Shown one piece after another: positions 8,445 through 15,266 of a DNA stretch of 19,406 nt. The translations under genes were made by a program, and so were the position numbers. Source of the stretch: Acidobacteriota bacterium. GTDB lineage: Bacteria > Acidobacteriota > Holophagae > Thermotomaculales > Thermotomaculaceae. A model generated the notes under the pieces. It was not told the origin of the DNA and ran no database searches. It worked only from the letters and a program-made list of their open reading frames with translations. Within the stretch, counting starts at the first letter, position 1. Each line of letters opens with the position of its first letter. The stretch is taken from positions 1 to 19,406 of the forward strand of contig JALWHA010000364.1 in the NCBI GenBank assembly GCA_027038695.1. Reading direction: 5' to 3'.

Positions 8445-9837
8445 AGTACTCCTCTAACTCCTTTACATTTATTTTGTAGTGTTCAAGTTTTTTGTACATA
8501 TTGCTTCGAGGCACCCCTATCTGCTCTGCGGTTTTTGACACATTAAAGTTGTTTTCCTTCAACTTTTCAATTATGAAATACTTTTCAGCAATCTCCCTGA
8601 CTTCTTTAAGGGTTTTTGCCTTCAAAAGGTCAGGCTGCTTTATTGTAATCTTTTTTTGGACCTCGGAAGGCTCTATACACCCAAAGCCAATTCGTCCCGA
8701 CAGCACACTTTCAATATCCTTTTTAGAAATTTTATCCTTTTGGCATAAAATGATAATCTTTTCCACTTTGTTTTTTAGTTCTCTTATATTGCCTCTATAA
8801 TCAAAAGTTTTCAAATATTCCAGAGCATCGTCTTCAAAAACCATCTCTCCCAATCCGTTTTCTTTTGCAGCAAGATAGGCAAAGTGTTTTGCGAGGAGGG
8901 GGATATCCTCTTTTCTGTCTCTCAAAGGAGGCATCTCAATTTCAATGACATTTATTCTGTAAAACAGGTCTTCCCTGAATGAGCCCTTTTCTATCTCTTT
9001 TTTCAAATCTTTGTTTGTAGCGGAGATCACCCTTACATTAACGGGAACAGGCTTGTTTGAGCCGATTGCGTAGATAATCTTCTCCTGCAAAGCCCTCAAA
9101 ACCTTTGCCTGAGTTTTCAAAGACATATCCCCTATCTCGTCAAGAAACAGTGTGCCGTTGTGTGCGGCAACAAACTTTCCCTCTTTATCGTCAATTGCTC
9201 CCGTAAAAGAACCCTTTACATGGCCGAAAAGTTCGGATTCAATCAACTCCTCGGGAATTGCGGCACAGTTTACCTCAACAAAAATCCCTTTTCTTCCGCT
9301 TTTTTTATGTATATACTTTGCAATCATCTCTTTTCCCGTGCCTGTCTCCCCGGTAATTAAAACAGGTGCCGTTGTTTTTGCCACTCTATCGGCAATAGCA
9401 AGCACTCTTTTAAAAGCCCCGCTTTTGCCTATAAGAAAAAAGTCATTTTTTTTATTTTTATCTTCTACTTTTTTAATTGACTGAATGGCATTCTTGATTG
9501 AAATTAAGATCTGCTCGGCGCCAAGAGGCTTTTCAAGAAAATCAAAAGAGCCCTTTTGCACAGCCTCAACCGCGGTTTTAATATCCCCGTGGCCTGAAAT
9601 CATTATTACAGGATTTGAAAATCCGTTTTCAATGAGTTTCTCTAAAACCTCAAGCCCGTCCATAACAGGCATTTTAATATCCAAAAGAACAACATCGGGG
9701 TTATCCTGCAATGCCGTCTTTAATCCGTCGTAGCCCCTGAAAGCCTTTAAAACAGAATACCCTTCAAGCGCAAGGATATTTGCAATAGACTCTACAATGT
9801 CTTTTTCGTCGTCAATAATCAAAACCCTATTTGCCAT
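8431..9837 (-). CDS. Sigma-54-dependent response regulator, NtrX/NtrC-like
   Basis: 468 residues from ATG 9837. An upstream ATG at 9897 would add 20 non-conserved residues and run through the preceding terminator, so MANRVLIIDDE is the right start. The receiver domain is 1-120 with Asp9/Asp10, phospho-acceptor Asp53 (VLLDIKMP), Ser81 and Lys103. The AAA+ domain has Walker A GETGTGKE (163-170), a sigma-54 contact loop reading GSFTGA (209-214) instead of GAFTGA, Walker B GTLFLDEI (228-235) and REDLFYRI. A Fis-type helix-turn-helix closes the protein (about 428-452, NVSKTAEQIGVPRSNMYKKL). The wording of that helix resembles NtrX. No sensor kinase gene adjoins it, so its signal and targets are unknown. 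It heads the pyrE-clc-alr-truA operon. Confidence 0.93.
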   Translation of the reverse strand: MANRVLIIDDEKDIVESIANILALEGYSVLKAFRGYDGLKTALQDNPDVVLLDIKMPVMDGLEVLEKLIENGFSNPVIMISGHGDIKTAVEAVQKGSFDFLEKPLGAEQILISIKNAIQSIKKVEDKNKKNDFFLIGKSGAFKRVLAIADRVAKTTAPVLITGETGTGKEMIAKYIHKKSGRKGIFVEVNCAAIPEELIESELFGHVKGSFTGAIDDKEGKFVAAHNGTLFLDEIGDMSLKTQAKVLRALQEKIIYAIGSNKPVPVNVRVISATNKDLKKEIEKGSFREDLFYRINVIEIEMPPLRDRKEDIPLLAKHFAYLAAKENGLGEMVFEDDALEYLKTFDYRGNIRELKNKVEKIIILCQKDKISKKDIESVLSGRIGFGCIEPSEVQKKITIKQPDLLKAKTLKEVREIAEKYFIIEKLKENNFNVSKTAEQIGVPRSNMYKKLEHYKINVKELEEYYGKD

Positions 9838-9843
9838 AAATGT

Positions 9844-9849
9844 ATTATA
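9844..9849 (-). promoter_or_regulatory. -10 box giving a probable leaderless mRNA for the response regulator operon
   Basis: The minus strand reads TATAAT, and only six bases separate it from the ATG at 9837. Transcription normally begins about seven bases after the -10 box, which is the A of that ATG. No Shine-Dalgarno sequence lies between. The -35 region is poor (TTTCAA at a 17-base spacing). It sits just after the ferritin terminator. Confidence 0.55.
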
Positions 9850-9883
9850 ACAGTAAAGGGGGTTGTTTGAAAATCCGAACAAT

Positions 9884-9906
9884 AAAAAACCCCGCATAAA
9901 GCGGGG
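9884..9906 (-). terminator. Rho-independent terminator of the ferritin gene
   Basis: On the minus strand CCCCGC-TTTAT-GCGGGG is followed immediately by six T residues. The stem is six G-C pairs and the loop is five bases. It begins 23 bases past the ferritin stop codon, so the ferritin message is probably separate from the response-regulator operon. Confidence 0.92.
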
Positions 9907-9929
9907 TGAAAAAATCTTATTAAAATGTA

Positions 9930-10436
9930 TCAGTCTGTTTCAGGGGTGTAAACCCTCTGTGCTAATTCCCTGTCAAGCATAAATATTCCGTTTTTGCTCT
10001 CTCCAATTAACTCAAGCCTCTGGATTATATCCCTGTCGTTTTCCTCTTCTTCAACCTGCTCGTCTATGAACCACTGTAAAAAGTTTAAGGTCGGCCTGTC
10101 TTTCAATTCTTCCGCAAGGTCCGCAAGGTCATTCATACATTGGGTAATATGCTGCTCGTGCTTCAACGTTTCTTTAAATGCATGTAAAGGGGAATCCCAT
10201 TTTGAAGGCGGTTCTTCAATTGCAAGGAGTTTTATATCCCCTCCTCTTGACTGAATATAGGAGTAAAACTTCATTGCATGCTCCATCTCTTCTTTAAACT
10301 GCACCATCATCCAGTTTGCAAAACCCTTTAACCCTATTGAATCAAACCATGACGACATTGATAGATAAAGATAAGCCGAAAAAAACTCTTCGTTTACCTG
10401 CTTGTTTAACGCATCATTCATTTTCTTACTAAACAT
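9930..10436 (-). CDS. ftnA: Bacterial non-haem ferritin
   Basis: 168 residues from ATG 10436. An upstream ATG at 10478 is in frame but falls within the promoter, and the perfect GGAGGTGAT ribosome binding site precedes 10436. The protein forms a 24-subunit iron-storage shell. Ferroxidase residues match E. coli FtnA positions by eye: Glu17, Glu49, Glu50, His53, Glu94, Glu126, Gln127 and Glu130 (motifs NEEFFSAYLYLSM, FKEEMEHA, KHEQHI, FIDEQVEEE). There is no Met haem-ligand pattern that would argue for bacterioferritin. It is monocistronic with its own promoter and terminator. No Fur-like box is obvious to me. It probably stores iron and limits oxidative damage. Confidence 0.95.
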   Translation of the reverse strand: MFSKKMNDALNKQVNEEFFSAYLYLSMSSWFDSIGLKGFANWMMVQFKEEMEHAMKFYSYIQSRGGDIKLLAIEEPPSKWDSPLHAFKETLKHEQHITQCMNDLADLAEELKDRPTLNFLQWFIDEQVEEEENDRDIIQRLELIGESKNGIFMLDRELAQRVYTPETD

Positions 10437-10437
10437 A

Positions 10438-10446
10438 ATCACCTCC
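10438..10446 (-). promoter_or_regulatory. Very strong ribosome binding site of ferritin gene
   Basis: The minus strand reads GGAGGTGAT immediately before TATG. This is a nine-base match to the 16S rRNA 3' end and is the best ribosome binding site in the window. It fixes the ferritin start at 10436 and suggests high expression. Confidence 0.85.
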
Positions 10447-10455
10447 ATATATGAC

Positions 10456-10485
10456 ATTATAATACAAATCCTGGTCATTTATCAA
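10456..10485 (-). promoter_or_regulatory. Sigma-70-type promoter of the ferritin gene
   Basis: The minus strand has TTGATA (10480-10485), an 18-base spacer and TATAAT (10456-10461). The predicted start of transcription is about 10449, leaving a short leader that carries the strong ribosome binding site. This is the most complete promoter in the window. Confidence 0.75.
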
Positions 10486-10508
10486 TATTTTTTTTTATAT
10501 AATAATTT

Positions 10509-11321
10509 TTATTCTTTATTCACATGAACATCTAACTGCGGATAAGGTATTGAAATACCGTTTTTGTCAAACTCAAGTTTAACATTTTCTATGAGATTAA
10601 AGTAAACGTCCCAATAATCCGAACTCTTTGCCCATGCCCTTGCCTGCAGGTTTACCGAATTATCCCCTAATTCAAAAACAACTACCTGAGGCTCAGGCTC
10701 TTTTAAAACCTTTTCATTATCCTTTGCTATCTTCAAAATCAACTCTTTTGCCTTTTTTAAATCGTCTTCATAACCAATACCGAAAACAATATCAACCCTT
10801 CTTTTATCCTCTCTTGTAAAGTTAAATATTGAGTTATTCGTAATGGAAGAATTCGGAATAAAGATAACCCTGTTATCCAGCGTCTTTAAAATAGTATGAA
10901 ATAATCCGATCTCTTCTACAATTCCCTCATCTCCCCCAATATTTACGTAATCCCCGATAGTAAAAGGCCTGAAAATTACAAGCAAGACCCCTGCGGCAAA
11001 ATGAGAAAGAGAATCCTTCAAAGCAAACCCTATAGCCAAACCTGCGGCACCGATTATGGTTACAAGTGACGCAACATTGAAACCCAGTCCGGTTAAAACA
11101 GAAAAAATAATAACGATTACAAGAGAATAGAAGATCAACTTTCTAATTAAGCTGATAACAGCCTTGTCAATATCCTTCTTTCTCATTATAGCGGCGACAA
11201 ACCCTGCTATTTTAGCGCTTACAAAGAAACCTAATATCAGAAAAATAAGGTATTTTAACAATTCAATCCAGTTAACCTGGAACCATTGCAGAATACTTTG
11301 AGAAATCTTTTGAAAATCCAT
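10509..11321 (-). CDS. mscS: Small-conductance mechanosensitive channel, MscS family
   Basis: 270 residues, close to E. coli MscS (286). These channels open under membrane tension to release solutes in osmotic downshock. Three hydrophobic helices are visible (about 18-45, 60-82 and the pore helix). The pore helix has the Gly/Ala pattern of MscS TM3 (AAGLAIGFALKDSLSHFAAG). The beta domain follows (RPFTIGDYVNIGGDEGIVEEIGLFHTIL, DNRVIFIPNSSITNNSIFNFT), then the alpha-beta C-terminal domain ending in ISIPYPQLDVHV. The ATG has an AGGAGG site. It appears to be transcribed alone from a -10 box upstream, with no clear terminator before the ferritin promoter. Confidence 0.94.
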   Translation of the reverse strand: MDFQKISQSILQWFQVNWIELLKYLIFLILGFFVSAKIAGFVAAIMRKKDIDKAVISLIRKLIFYSLVIVIIFSVLTGLGFNVASLVTIIGAAGLAIGFALKDSLSHFAAGVLLVIFRPFTIGDYVNIGGDEGIVEEIGLFHTILKTLDNRVIFIPNSSITNNSIFNFTREDKRRVDIVFGIGYEDDLKKAKELILKIAKDNEKVLKEPEPQVVVFELGDNSVNLQARAWAKSSDYWDVYFNLIENVKLEFDKNGISIPYPQLDVHVNKE

Positions 11322-11348
11322 TGTTGCCTCCTGAATTAACTATATAAA

Positions 11349-11354
11349 ATTATA
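11349..11354 (-). promoter_or_regulatory. Candidate -10 box for mscS
   Basis: The minus strand reads TATAAT 27 bases upstream of the mscS ATG, leaving room for the AGGAGG site. A -35 candidate (TTGCCT) lies only 15 bases upstream, which is shorter than ideal, so confidence is moderate. Confidence 0.45.
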
Positions 11355-11425
11355 CCATTAAAAAAGAATAGGCAAAAACAGAGACAAAAACGAATCGGAT
11401 TTGCGGTTTTTCTTAAAAAATCTAT

Positions 11426-12061
11426 TTAAAAGGAAAAGTCAAAGCCTGAATAAAAAACTCCTTTGCCTTCCTTTCCCGCATTGTCTTCTCTCATATAGCC
11501 TATATTAAGTTTGACTCTTTTATTTAATTCAAACTTTGTCCCGGCGTATATCCTGTTTCTTGAAAACCTGTTGCCTATTGAAGAAAACTGAGGCTCTACC
11601 GCAAAATACGGCTCACAGGCACAATTAAAAATGTTTACCTTGCAGGAAATCTTAAACAGGAGGCGAAGCCTGTACCCTGCTTTTTTTAGAGAGTGCTTAA
11701 AATGCCTCCTTTCAAGCCGTTCTCTTAAGGTAAGTTTGTACTTTTTGGTTAATTTAAAACTCCTGACTAAATCAACAAAAAGCCGCTCTTCAATCAATCC
11801 GCCTTTATGCTCTTCCTGTTTGTAATTTAAGGAAACACTGTATTTGCCAATCTTCTTCCCGAAACCTCCTACCCAATTCCTGACACATAGGCAGTCAAAG
11901 TAATGCTCTTTGTACTTGTGCTGCTGAGACAGGTTTAAAAAATACCCGTCTTGAAGTGAGTACTTTAATTTATTAGAAAACCATTGCTGATGAGAAGTCC
12001 CGGTACTTGAAAAAGCAAACGCACAAAACATTAACAAAATCAGGATTAAGGCTTTTTTCAT
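11426..12061 (-). CDS. DUF2490-like predicted outer-membrane beta-barrel with two Cys-x-Cys motifs
   Basis: 211 residues. A signal peptide is clear (MKKALILILLMFCAFAFSS), then alternating aromatic/polar strands typical of small barrels (QQWFSNKLKYSL, GYFLNLSQQHKYK, KYKLTLRERLERR, RVKLNIGYMRED), ending in Phe as outer-membrane proteins do (GFDFSF). The overall layout resembles DUF2490 proteins, whose function is unknown. Five cysteines remain after signal cleavage: Cys57/Cys59 (DCLC), Cys140, and Cys147/Cys149 (NCAC). Paired CxC motifs are uncommon in barrels and could be disulfides or thiol ligands for a soft metal or arsenite. It starts 11 bases after the CDF transporter, with a GAGGAAGGA site, and is the last gene of the ars-linked operon. 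Confidence 0.75.
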   Translation of the reverse strand: MKKALILILLMFCAFAFSSTGTSHQQWFSNKLKYSLQDGYFLNLSQQHKYKEHYFDCLCVRNWVGGFGKKIGKYSVSLNYKQEEHKGGLIEERLFVDLVRSFKLTKKYKLTLRERLERRHFKHSLKKAGYRLRLLFKISCKVNIFNCACEPYFAVEPQFSSIGNRFSRNRIYAGTKFELNKRVKLNIGYMREDNAGKEGKGVFYSGFDFSF

Positions 12062-12072
12062 TCCTTCCTCAA

Positions 12073-12990
12073 CTAATGATTACGGTTATGGTTTTTTACA
12101 GGGGATTTGTCATCGTCCCTGTTGAATTCCTGTTGAAAAGTGGTATGGTTTATCCCGAAATTCTCTTTTAAAAACCGCTCCAGTTCCTCAATCTTTTTAG
12201 TTGCTTCTTCAAGGCTTAAATTATCCTTAAAATCAATATGTGCTTCAAAAAAAACCTCGTGGTCGCTTAACCTCCACAGATGGATGTGGTGAATATTGTC
12301 TATGTAATCAAATTCTTCCAATCTTGATTTAATCTCATTCAAATCAAGGTGCTCGGGAGCAAAGTTCATCAAAACCTCTATGGTCTCTTTTACAAGGCCG
12401 AATGATTCTTTAATAAGATAGAGAGCAATTAAGATTGAAATGACAGGGTCAACATAAAATAATTTCCACTTAAGCATTACAATACCGCCTAAAAAAACAG
12501 CAATTGAAGTCATAACATCGGTTAAAAGGTGTAGGTAGGCAGATTTTATGTTCATGCTTTTGGAGGCATCTTTTTTAATTATCAATACACTTAAAAAATT
12601 TAAGATTATACTTAACAGGGAAAGGTAAATAACGATTAAGGATTTTATTTGCTCAGGGTGAATTATCTTTAAAACAGCATGGTATATAAGGGAGAATGCT
12701 ATTCCCATTAAGACGGCAGAATTAAAGAGTGCCGCAATTATTTCAGCACGCCTGTAACCGAATGTTTTTCTCTTGTCCGCATCCTTCCTTGCTAAAACAT
12801 TGGCCGCCCAACTTACCACAAGTGCAACGACATCGGAAAAATTGTGTAAAGCGTCACTTAAAAGGGAAAGTGAGCCTGAAACCACCCCTCCCACAATTTC
12901 TGAAACAGTAATAGCAATGTTAATCAAAATTGTTAAAAACAGCCTTTTACCGCTCAAATCGTGAGAATGGTGATGATGAGAATGGCCCAC
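12073..12990 (-). CDS. Cation diffusion facilitator (zinc/divalent metal exporter, CzcD/ZitB-like)
   Basis: 305 residues. Six transmembrane helices are followed by a cytoplasmic ferredoxin-like domain (LEEFDYIDNIHHIHLWRLSDHEVFFEAHIDF). The transport site is His49/Asp53 in SDALHNFSD and His154/Asp158 in HLLTD, the HD-HD arrangement known from zinc-transporting CDFs and ZnTs. The N-terminus is His-rich (MGHSHHHHSHD) and the C-terminus also ends in His/Asn, both probably metal-binding. It exports Zn(II), perhaps Cd or Co, from the cytoplasm in exchange for protons. The start is GTG with a strong AAGGAGGGATT site. It is 17 bases downstream of the fmdE-family gene and 11 bases upstream of the barrel gene. 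Confidence 0.93.
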   Translation of the reverse strand: MGHSHHHHSHDLSGKRLFLTILINIAITVSEIVGGVVSGSLSLLSDALHNFSDVVALVVSWAANVLARKDADKRKTFGYRRAEIIAALFNSAVLMGIAFSLIYHAVLKIIHPEQIKSLIVIYLSLLSIILNFLSVLIIKKDASKSMNIKSAYLHLLTDVMTSIAVFLGGIVMLKWKLFYVDPVISILIALYLIKESFGLVKETIEVLMNFAPEHLDLNEIKSRLEEFDYIDNIHHIHLWRLSDHEVFFEAHIDFKDNLSLEEATKKIEELERFLKENFGINHTTFQQEFNRDDDKSPVKNHNRNH

Positions 12991-13007
12991 AATCCCTCCT
13001 TATTTCA

Positions 13008-13667
13008 TTATTTATCTATGTGATAGTTAATGCAATCCACGCAAACAGGCTTGCCGTCTTCCATTTTTGCGTAATTTTCAGCAACAACATGGCCGCACAC
13101 AGAACACTCAACAAGGTTGAAGCACGGTTTCTTTTTCTCAAGTTTAAAATCAAAAGGCCCTTCTATCTCTACCACATCTTCAAGTTTCAGGGAAAAAGGC
13201 CTCTTAAAACCGGGCTCTGCAATCTCGGAAGGAATATCGGTGGGGTTAACCCCTTTGCTTCTATATTCAGTTATAAACGATGCGGAAAAAGCCTTCTTTA
13301 AAACCTCGTTTCTCAGTGTTACCTTAACAGCCTTGCCTGCTTTCTTGTCAACCAATAAAAATGTCCACTTACCTTTAGGCTCTTTTTTCATTACACCCTT
13401 GCCGAATGTACAGCCTGTTGCAAACTGGACCCCGTCTGCAAAGCAACCTGCCGCATGGCCGTCGCCTGTGTTTAATATTACCATCTTGTCCATATTTCTT
13501 TCCCTTTCAACGCCTAAAGCCTTTAGAGCCGCTAACCCTGCCACATAGCCCATAGGCATACCGCCGCAAATATGGCCGTGAATATTCAAGGCAGAGTACA
13601 AAAACTCCCTTTCCTTTTCATTTAGCCCTTCAATTGAGTTTACAATTGCACGATGCTTATCAAACAT
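13008..13667 (-). CDS. FmdE-family protein with C-terminal zinc ribbon
   Basis: 219 residues. The FmdE-type fold is recognised by HGHICGGMPMGYVAG (30-44) and GCFADGVQFATGCTFGKGV (74-92). Typical members have HGHxCPG and a CxxDAIQ...TGCTFGKGN version, so this one has diverged at Pro and Asp/Ile. His30, His32, Cys34 and Cys75 are candidate metal ligands. The C-terminus carries a four-Cys ribbon (Cys188, Cys191, Cys209, Cys212; CSVCG...VCVDC). The name comes from an operon of molybdenum formylmethanofuran dehydrogenase, but no such enzyme or molybdate transporter is here. Its biochemical role is not established. The context between a TauE/SafE permease and a CDF exporter points to metal or metalloid handling. 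The ATG has an AGGAGG site. Confidence 0.85.
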   Translation of the reverse strand: MFDKHRAIVNSIEGLNEKEREFLYSALNIHGHICGGMPMGYVAGLAALKALGVERERNMDKMVILNTGDGHAAGCFADGVQFATGCTFGKGVMKKEPKGKWTFLLVDKKAGKAVKVTLRNEVLKKAFSASFITEYRSKGVNPTDIPSEIAEPGFKRPFSLKLEDVVEIEGPFDFKLEKKKPCFNLVECSVCGHVVAENYAKMEDGKPVCVDCINYHIDK

Positions 13668-13684
13668 AAAAACCTCCTGATAAA

Positions 13685-14434
13685 TTATTTTGCAAGAATT
13701 ATATCTTTAAAGATTAGTATAAAAGCCACAATGTATAAAACTATGGCAAAAACCTTTTTAACCGCACCGCCTTTAAGTTTTGTTGCCATAAAATTGGAAC
13801 CTAATTGACTTCCCAGAAAAACAGCAGCGACACACTCTCCCCAGAGCAACCAATTGGGTTTTGCGGCAATTGCTATATGGGAAACAAAACTTGACACGCC
13901 TGAAAAGGTTACCGCAAGTGCTGAAGTTGCCGCCGCAGCCTTTGTTTCAATCCCCGCCATATAGAGCAAAGGAACAACGAAGGAGCCTCCCCCTCTCCCT
14001 ATCAAACCTGCAAGAAAACCCAATCCGCTGCCTCCTAACAAACCTAAATAAGTTCTGTTTTTTCCGCTCATTTCATTTTTCGGCTGCCACCCTATCCACA
14101 TCAAGGTTGCAGAAACCAAAGTGAAAAACGCAAAAACAAAGATAAGGAACTTGGTAGGCACAATCTTTGAAAAATAAGCGCCAATAGGGGCAAACAAAAG
14201 CATTGTTATTCCGAACAGCAGCCCCACCTTCCAGTCAATCAACTTCTTTTTAGCATAGGTAAATGTTGCCGAGCCTGAGTTTACAACATTTAATAGCATG
14301 CCTAAAGGGATAGCCTCTGTCTTAAAATCCAATCCCGCCCAGAATAGCACGGGAATATAGATCTGAGAGCCTCCCATCCCCAACATTGAAAACACAAACG
14401 CAATTGCGAAAAAAAGTAATGGAATCCACCACAT
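13685..14434 (-). CDS. TauE/SafE (DUF81) family permease in the ars operon
   Basis: 249 residues, highly hydrophobic, with about eight helices arranged as two repeats. Each half has the family's Gly-rich entry (SMLGMGGSQIYIPVLFWAGL near 16-35; AGLIGRGGGSFVVPLLYMAG near 138-157) followed by a small-residue helix. Family members are proposed to export sulfite or sulfoacetate or move other anions. It starts one base after the arsR stop, with a GGGAGA site within arsR, so it is tightly coupled to the arsenic regulator. No ArsB or Acr3 is present, so arsenite, thioarsenate or another oxyanion is a reasonable but unproven substrate. Confidence 0.9.
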   Translation of the reverse strand: MWWIPLLFFAIAFVFSMLGMGGSQIYIPVLFWAGLDFKTEAIPLGMLLNVVNSGSATFTYAKKKLIDWKVGLLFGITMLLFAPIGAYFSKIVPTKFLIFVFAFFTLVSATLMWIGWQPKNEMSGKNRTYLGLLGGSGLGFLAGLIGRGGGSFVVPLLYMAGIETKAAAATSALAVTFSGVSSFVSHIAIAAKPNWLLWGECVAAVFLGSQLGSNFMATKLKGGAVKKVFAIVLYIVAFILIFKDIILAK

Positions 14435-14435
14435 A

Positions 14436-14792
14436 TCACATCTCCCTGTAATTTAATTTGCAACTATTCTTACCAACCTTTTTCAATTTATCAAGAAGTA
14501 CTTTAAAATCTTTGTGTTTTTTCAATTCTTCCAGCAAAGAGGTTAAAACCCTTCTAACAAATTTATCATCTGAAAGCCTGTAAACAATCCATTTCCCTTC
14601 TCTTTCCTTTTCAACGACACCAGCATTCAGCAAAACCTTTAAATGGCTTGATATTGTTGAAAAAGAAACGGGAAGAATATCCACAATCTCGCACACGCAC
14701 ATCTCCCTTTTCTCAAGCATAAGTGCAATTGTTAACCTGTTCGGTTCCCCCAAAGCCTTAAAAATTTGAGAATAACGCTCAAGGCTTTTCAT
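14436..14792 (-). CDS. arsR: ArsR-family arsenite-responsive repressor
   Basis: 118 residues from ATG 14792; an ATG 45 bases upstream adds residues that do not belong to the family. The winged helix-turn-helix is clear (FKALGEPNRLTIALML, VSFSTISSHLKVLLNAGVVEKEREGKWIVYRL). The metal site REMCVCEI places Cys32 and Cys34 as in E. coli ArsR (ELCVCDL), the alpha-3 site for As(III)/Sb(III). A third Cys, Cys111, lies near the C-terminus and could be an added ligand. It overlaps arsC by 14 bases, with AGGAG upstream inside arsC. It presumably represses the operon through the dyad at 15243-15266 and releases on arsenite. Confidence 0.95.
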   Translation of the reverse strand: MKSLERYSQIFKALGEPNRLTIALMLEKREMCVCEIVDILPVSFSTISSHLKVLLNAGVVEKEREGKWIVYRLSDDKFVRRVLTSLLEELKKHKDFKVLLDKLKKVGKNSCKLNYREM

Positions 14793-15222
14793 TCTTAATC
14801 TTCTCCTGAATAATTGAAGGCAATTCGTTTTTAACAAAATCCTTTATTAAATCCCTTATTATCCTGAACTCCGACAAAACCTCTTGTTCGCTTCCTTCAG
14901 CCTTTGCAGGGTCTTTAAAGCCTTTGTGAAAAACAAAAGCCTTTTTCAAGTATGCAGGGCAGTTTTCATACGCATCGCCACATAAGGTTATTACAAAGTC
15001 AAAATCAATATCCCCCAACTCCTCAAGGGTTTTTGAATAATGCCCGTCCATATTTACCCCGTCTTCTTCCATAACTTCAAGCATATAGGGGTTTAAGCCG
15101 TGCTTCTCTGTCCCCGCAGAGTAAACATCAACTATATCACTTAAAAATAACTTACCGTACCCTTCAGCCATCTGGCTTCTGCAAGAATTTCCCGTGCAAA
15201 GGAAAAGGAGTTTTTTCTTCAT
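14779..15222 (-). CDS. arsC: Arsenate reductase, thioredoxin-linked low-molecular-weight phosphatase type
   Basis: 147 residues. It reduces arsenate to arsenite using a three-cysteine relay and thioredoxin. The phosphatase-like loop CTGNSCRS starts at Cys9, and the relay pair is Cys81 and Cys88 in TLCGDAYENCP. The DPAKAEGSEQEVLSEFRIIRDLI end is typical of this class. The glutaredoxin-type ArsC family is unrelated and excluded by these motifs. The start is ATG with an AGGGGGAG site. It is the first gene of the operon, 20 bases downstream of a dyad that could bind ArsR. Reduction of arsenate only protects the cell if arsenite is then exported or trapped, so the missing canonical pump is notable. 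Confidence 0.96.
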   Translation of the reverse strand: MKKKLLFLCTGNSCRSQMAEGYGKLFLSDIVDVYSAGTEKHGLNPYMLEVMEEDGVNMDGHYSKTLEELGDIDFDFVITLCGDAYENCPAYLKKAFVFHKGFKDPAKAEGSEQEVLSEFRIIRDLIKDFVKNELPSIIQEKIKNEKP

Positions 15223-15242
15223 CGCTCCCCCTAAACATTTTT

Positions 15243-15266
15243 ACATTTCCATAAATATCAAAATGT
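15243..15266. promoter_or_regulatory. Candidate ArsR operator upstream of arsC
   Basis: A 24-base imperfect dyad: outer arms ACATTT (15243-15248) and AAATGT (15261-15266) pair perfectly, and nine of the twelve opposed positions match overall. AT-rich inverted repeats of this size near the first gene are typical of ArsR/SmtB operators. A consensus promoter around it is not clear (weak TTGCTT and TATTTA at 17 bases on the minus strand). Confidence 0.5.

Noticed and set aside
11375..11415. Possible terminator after the barrel gene, a GC-containing stretch followed by T residues on the minus strand
   Set aside because: The arms only pair with mismatches or bulges; I could not draw a convincing stem.
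13117..13548. 143-codon plus-strand open frame opposite the fmdE-family gene
   Set aside because: It is the antisense shadow of a gene with clear family motifs; its translation is low-complexity Ser/Leu/Pro with no recognisable domain.
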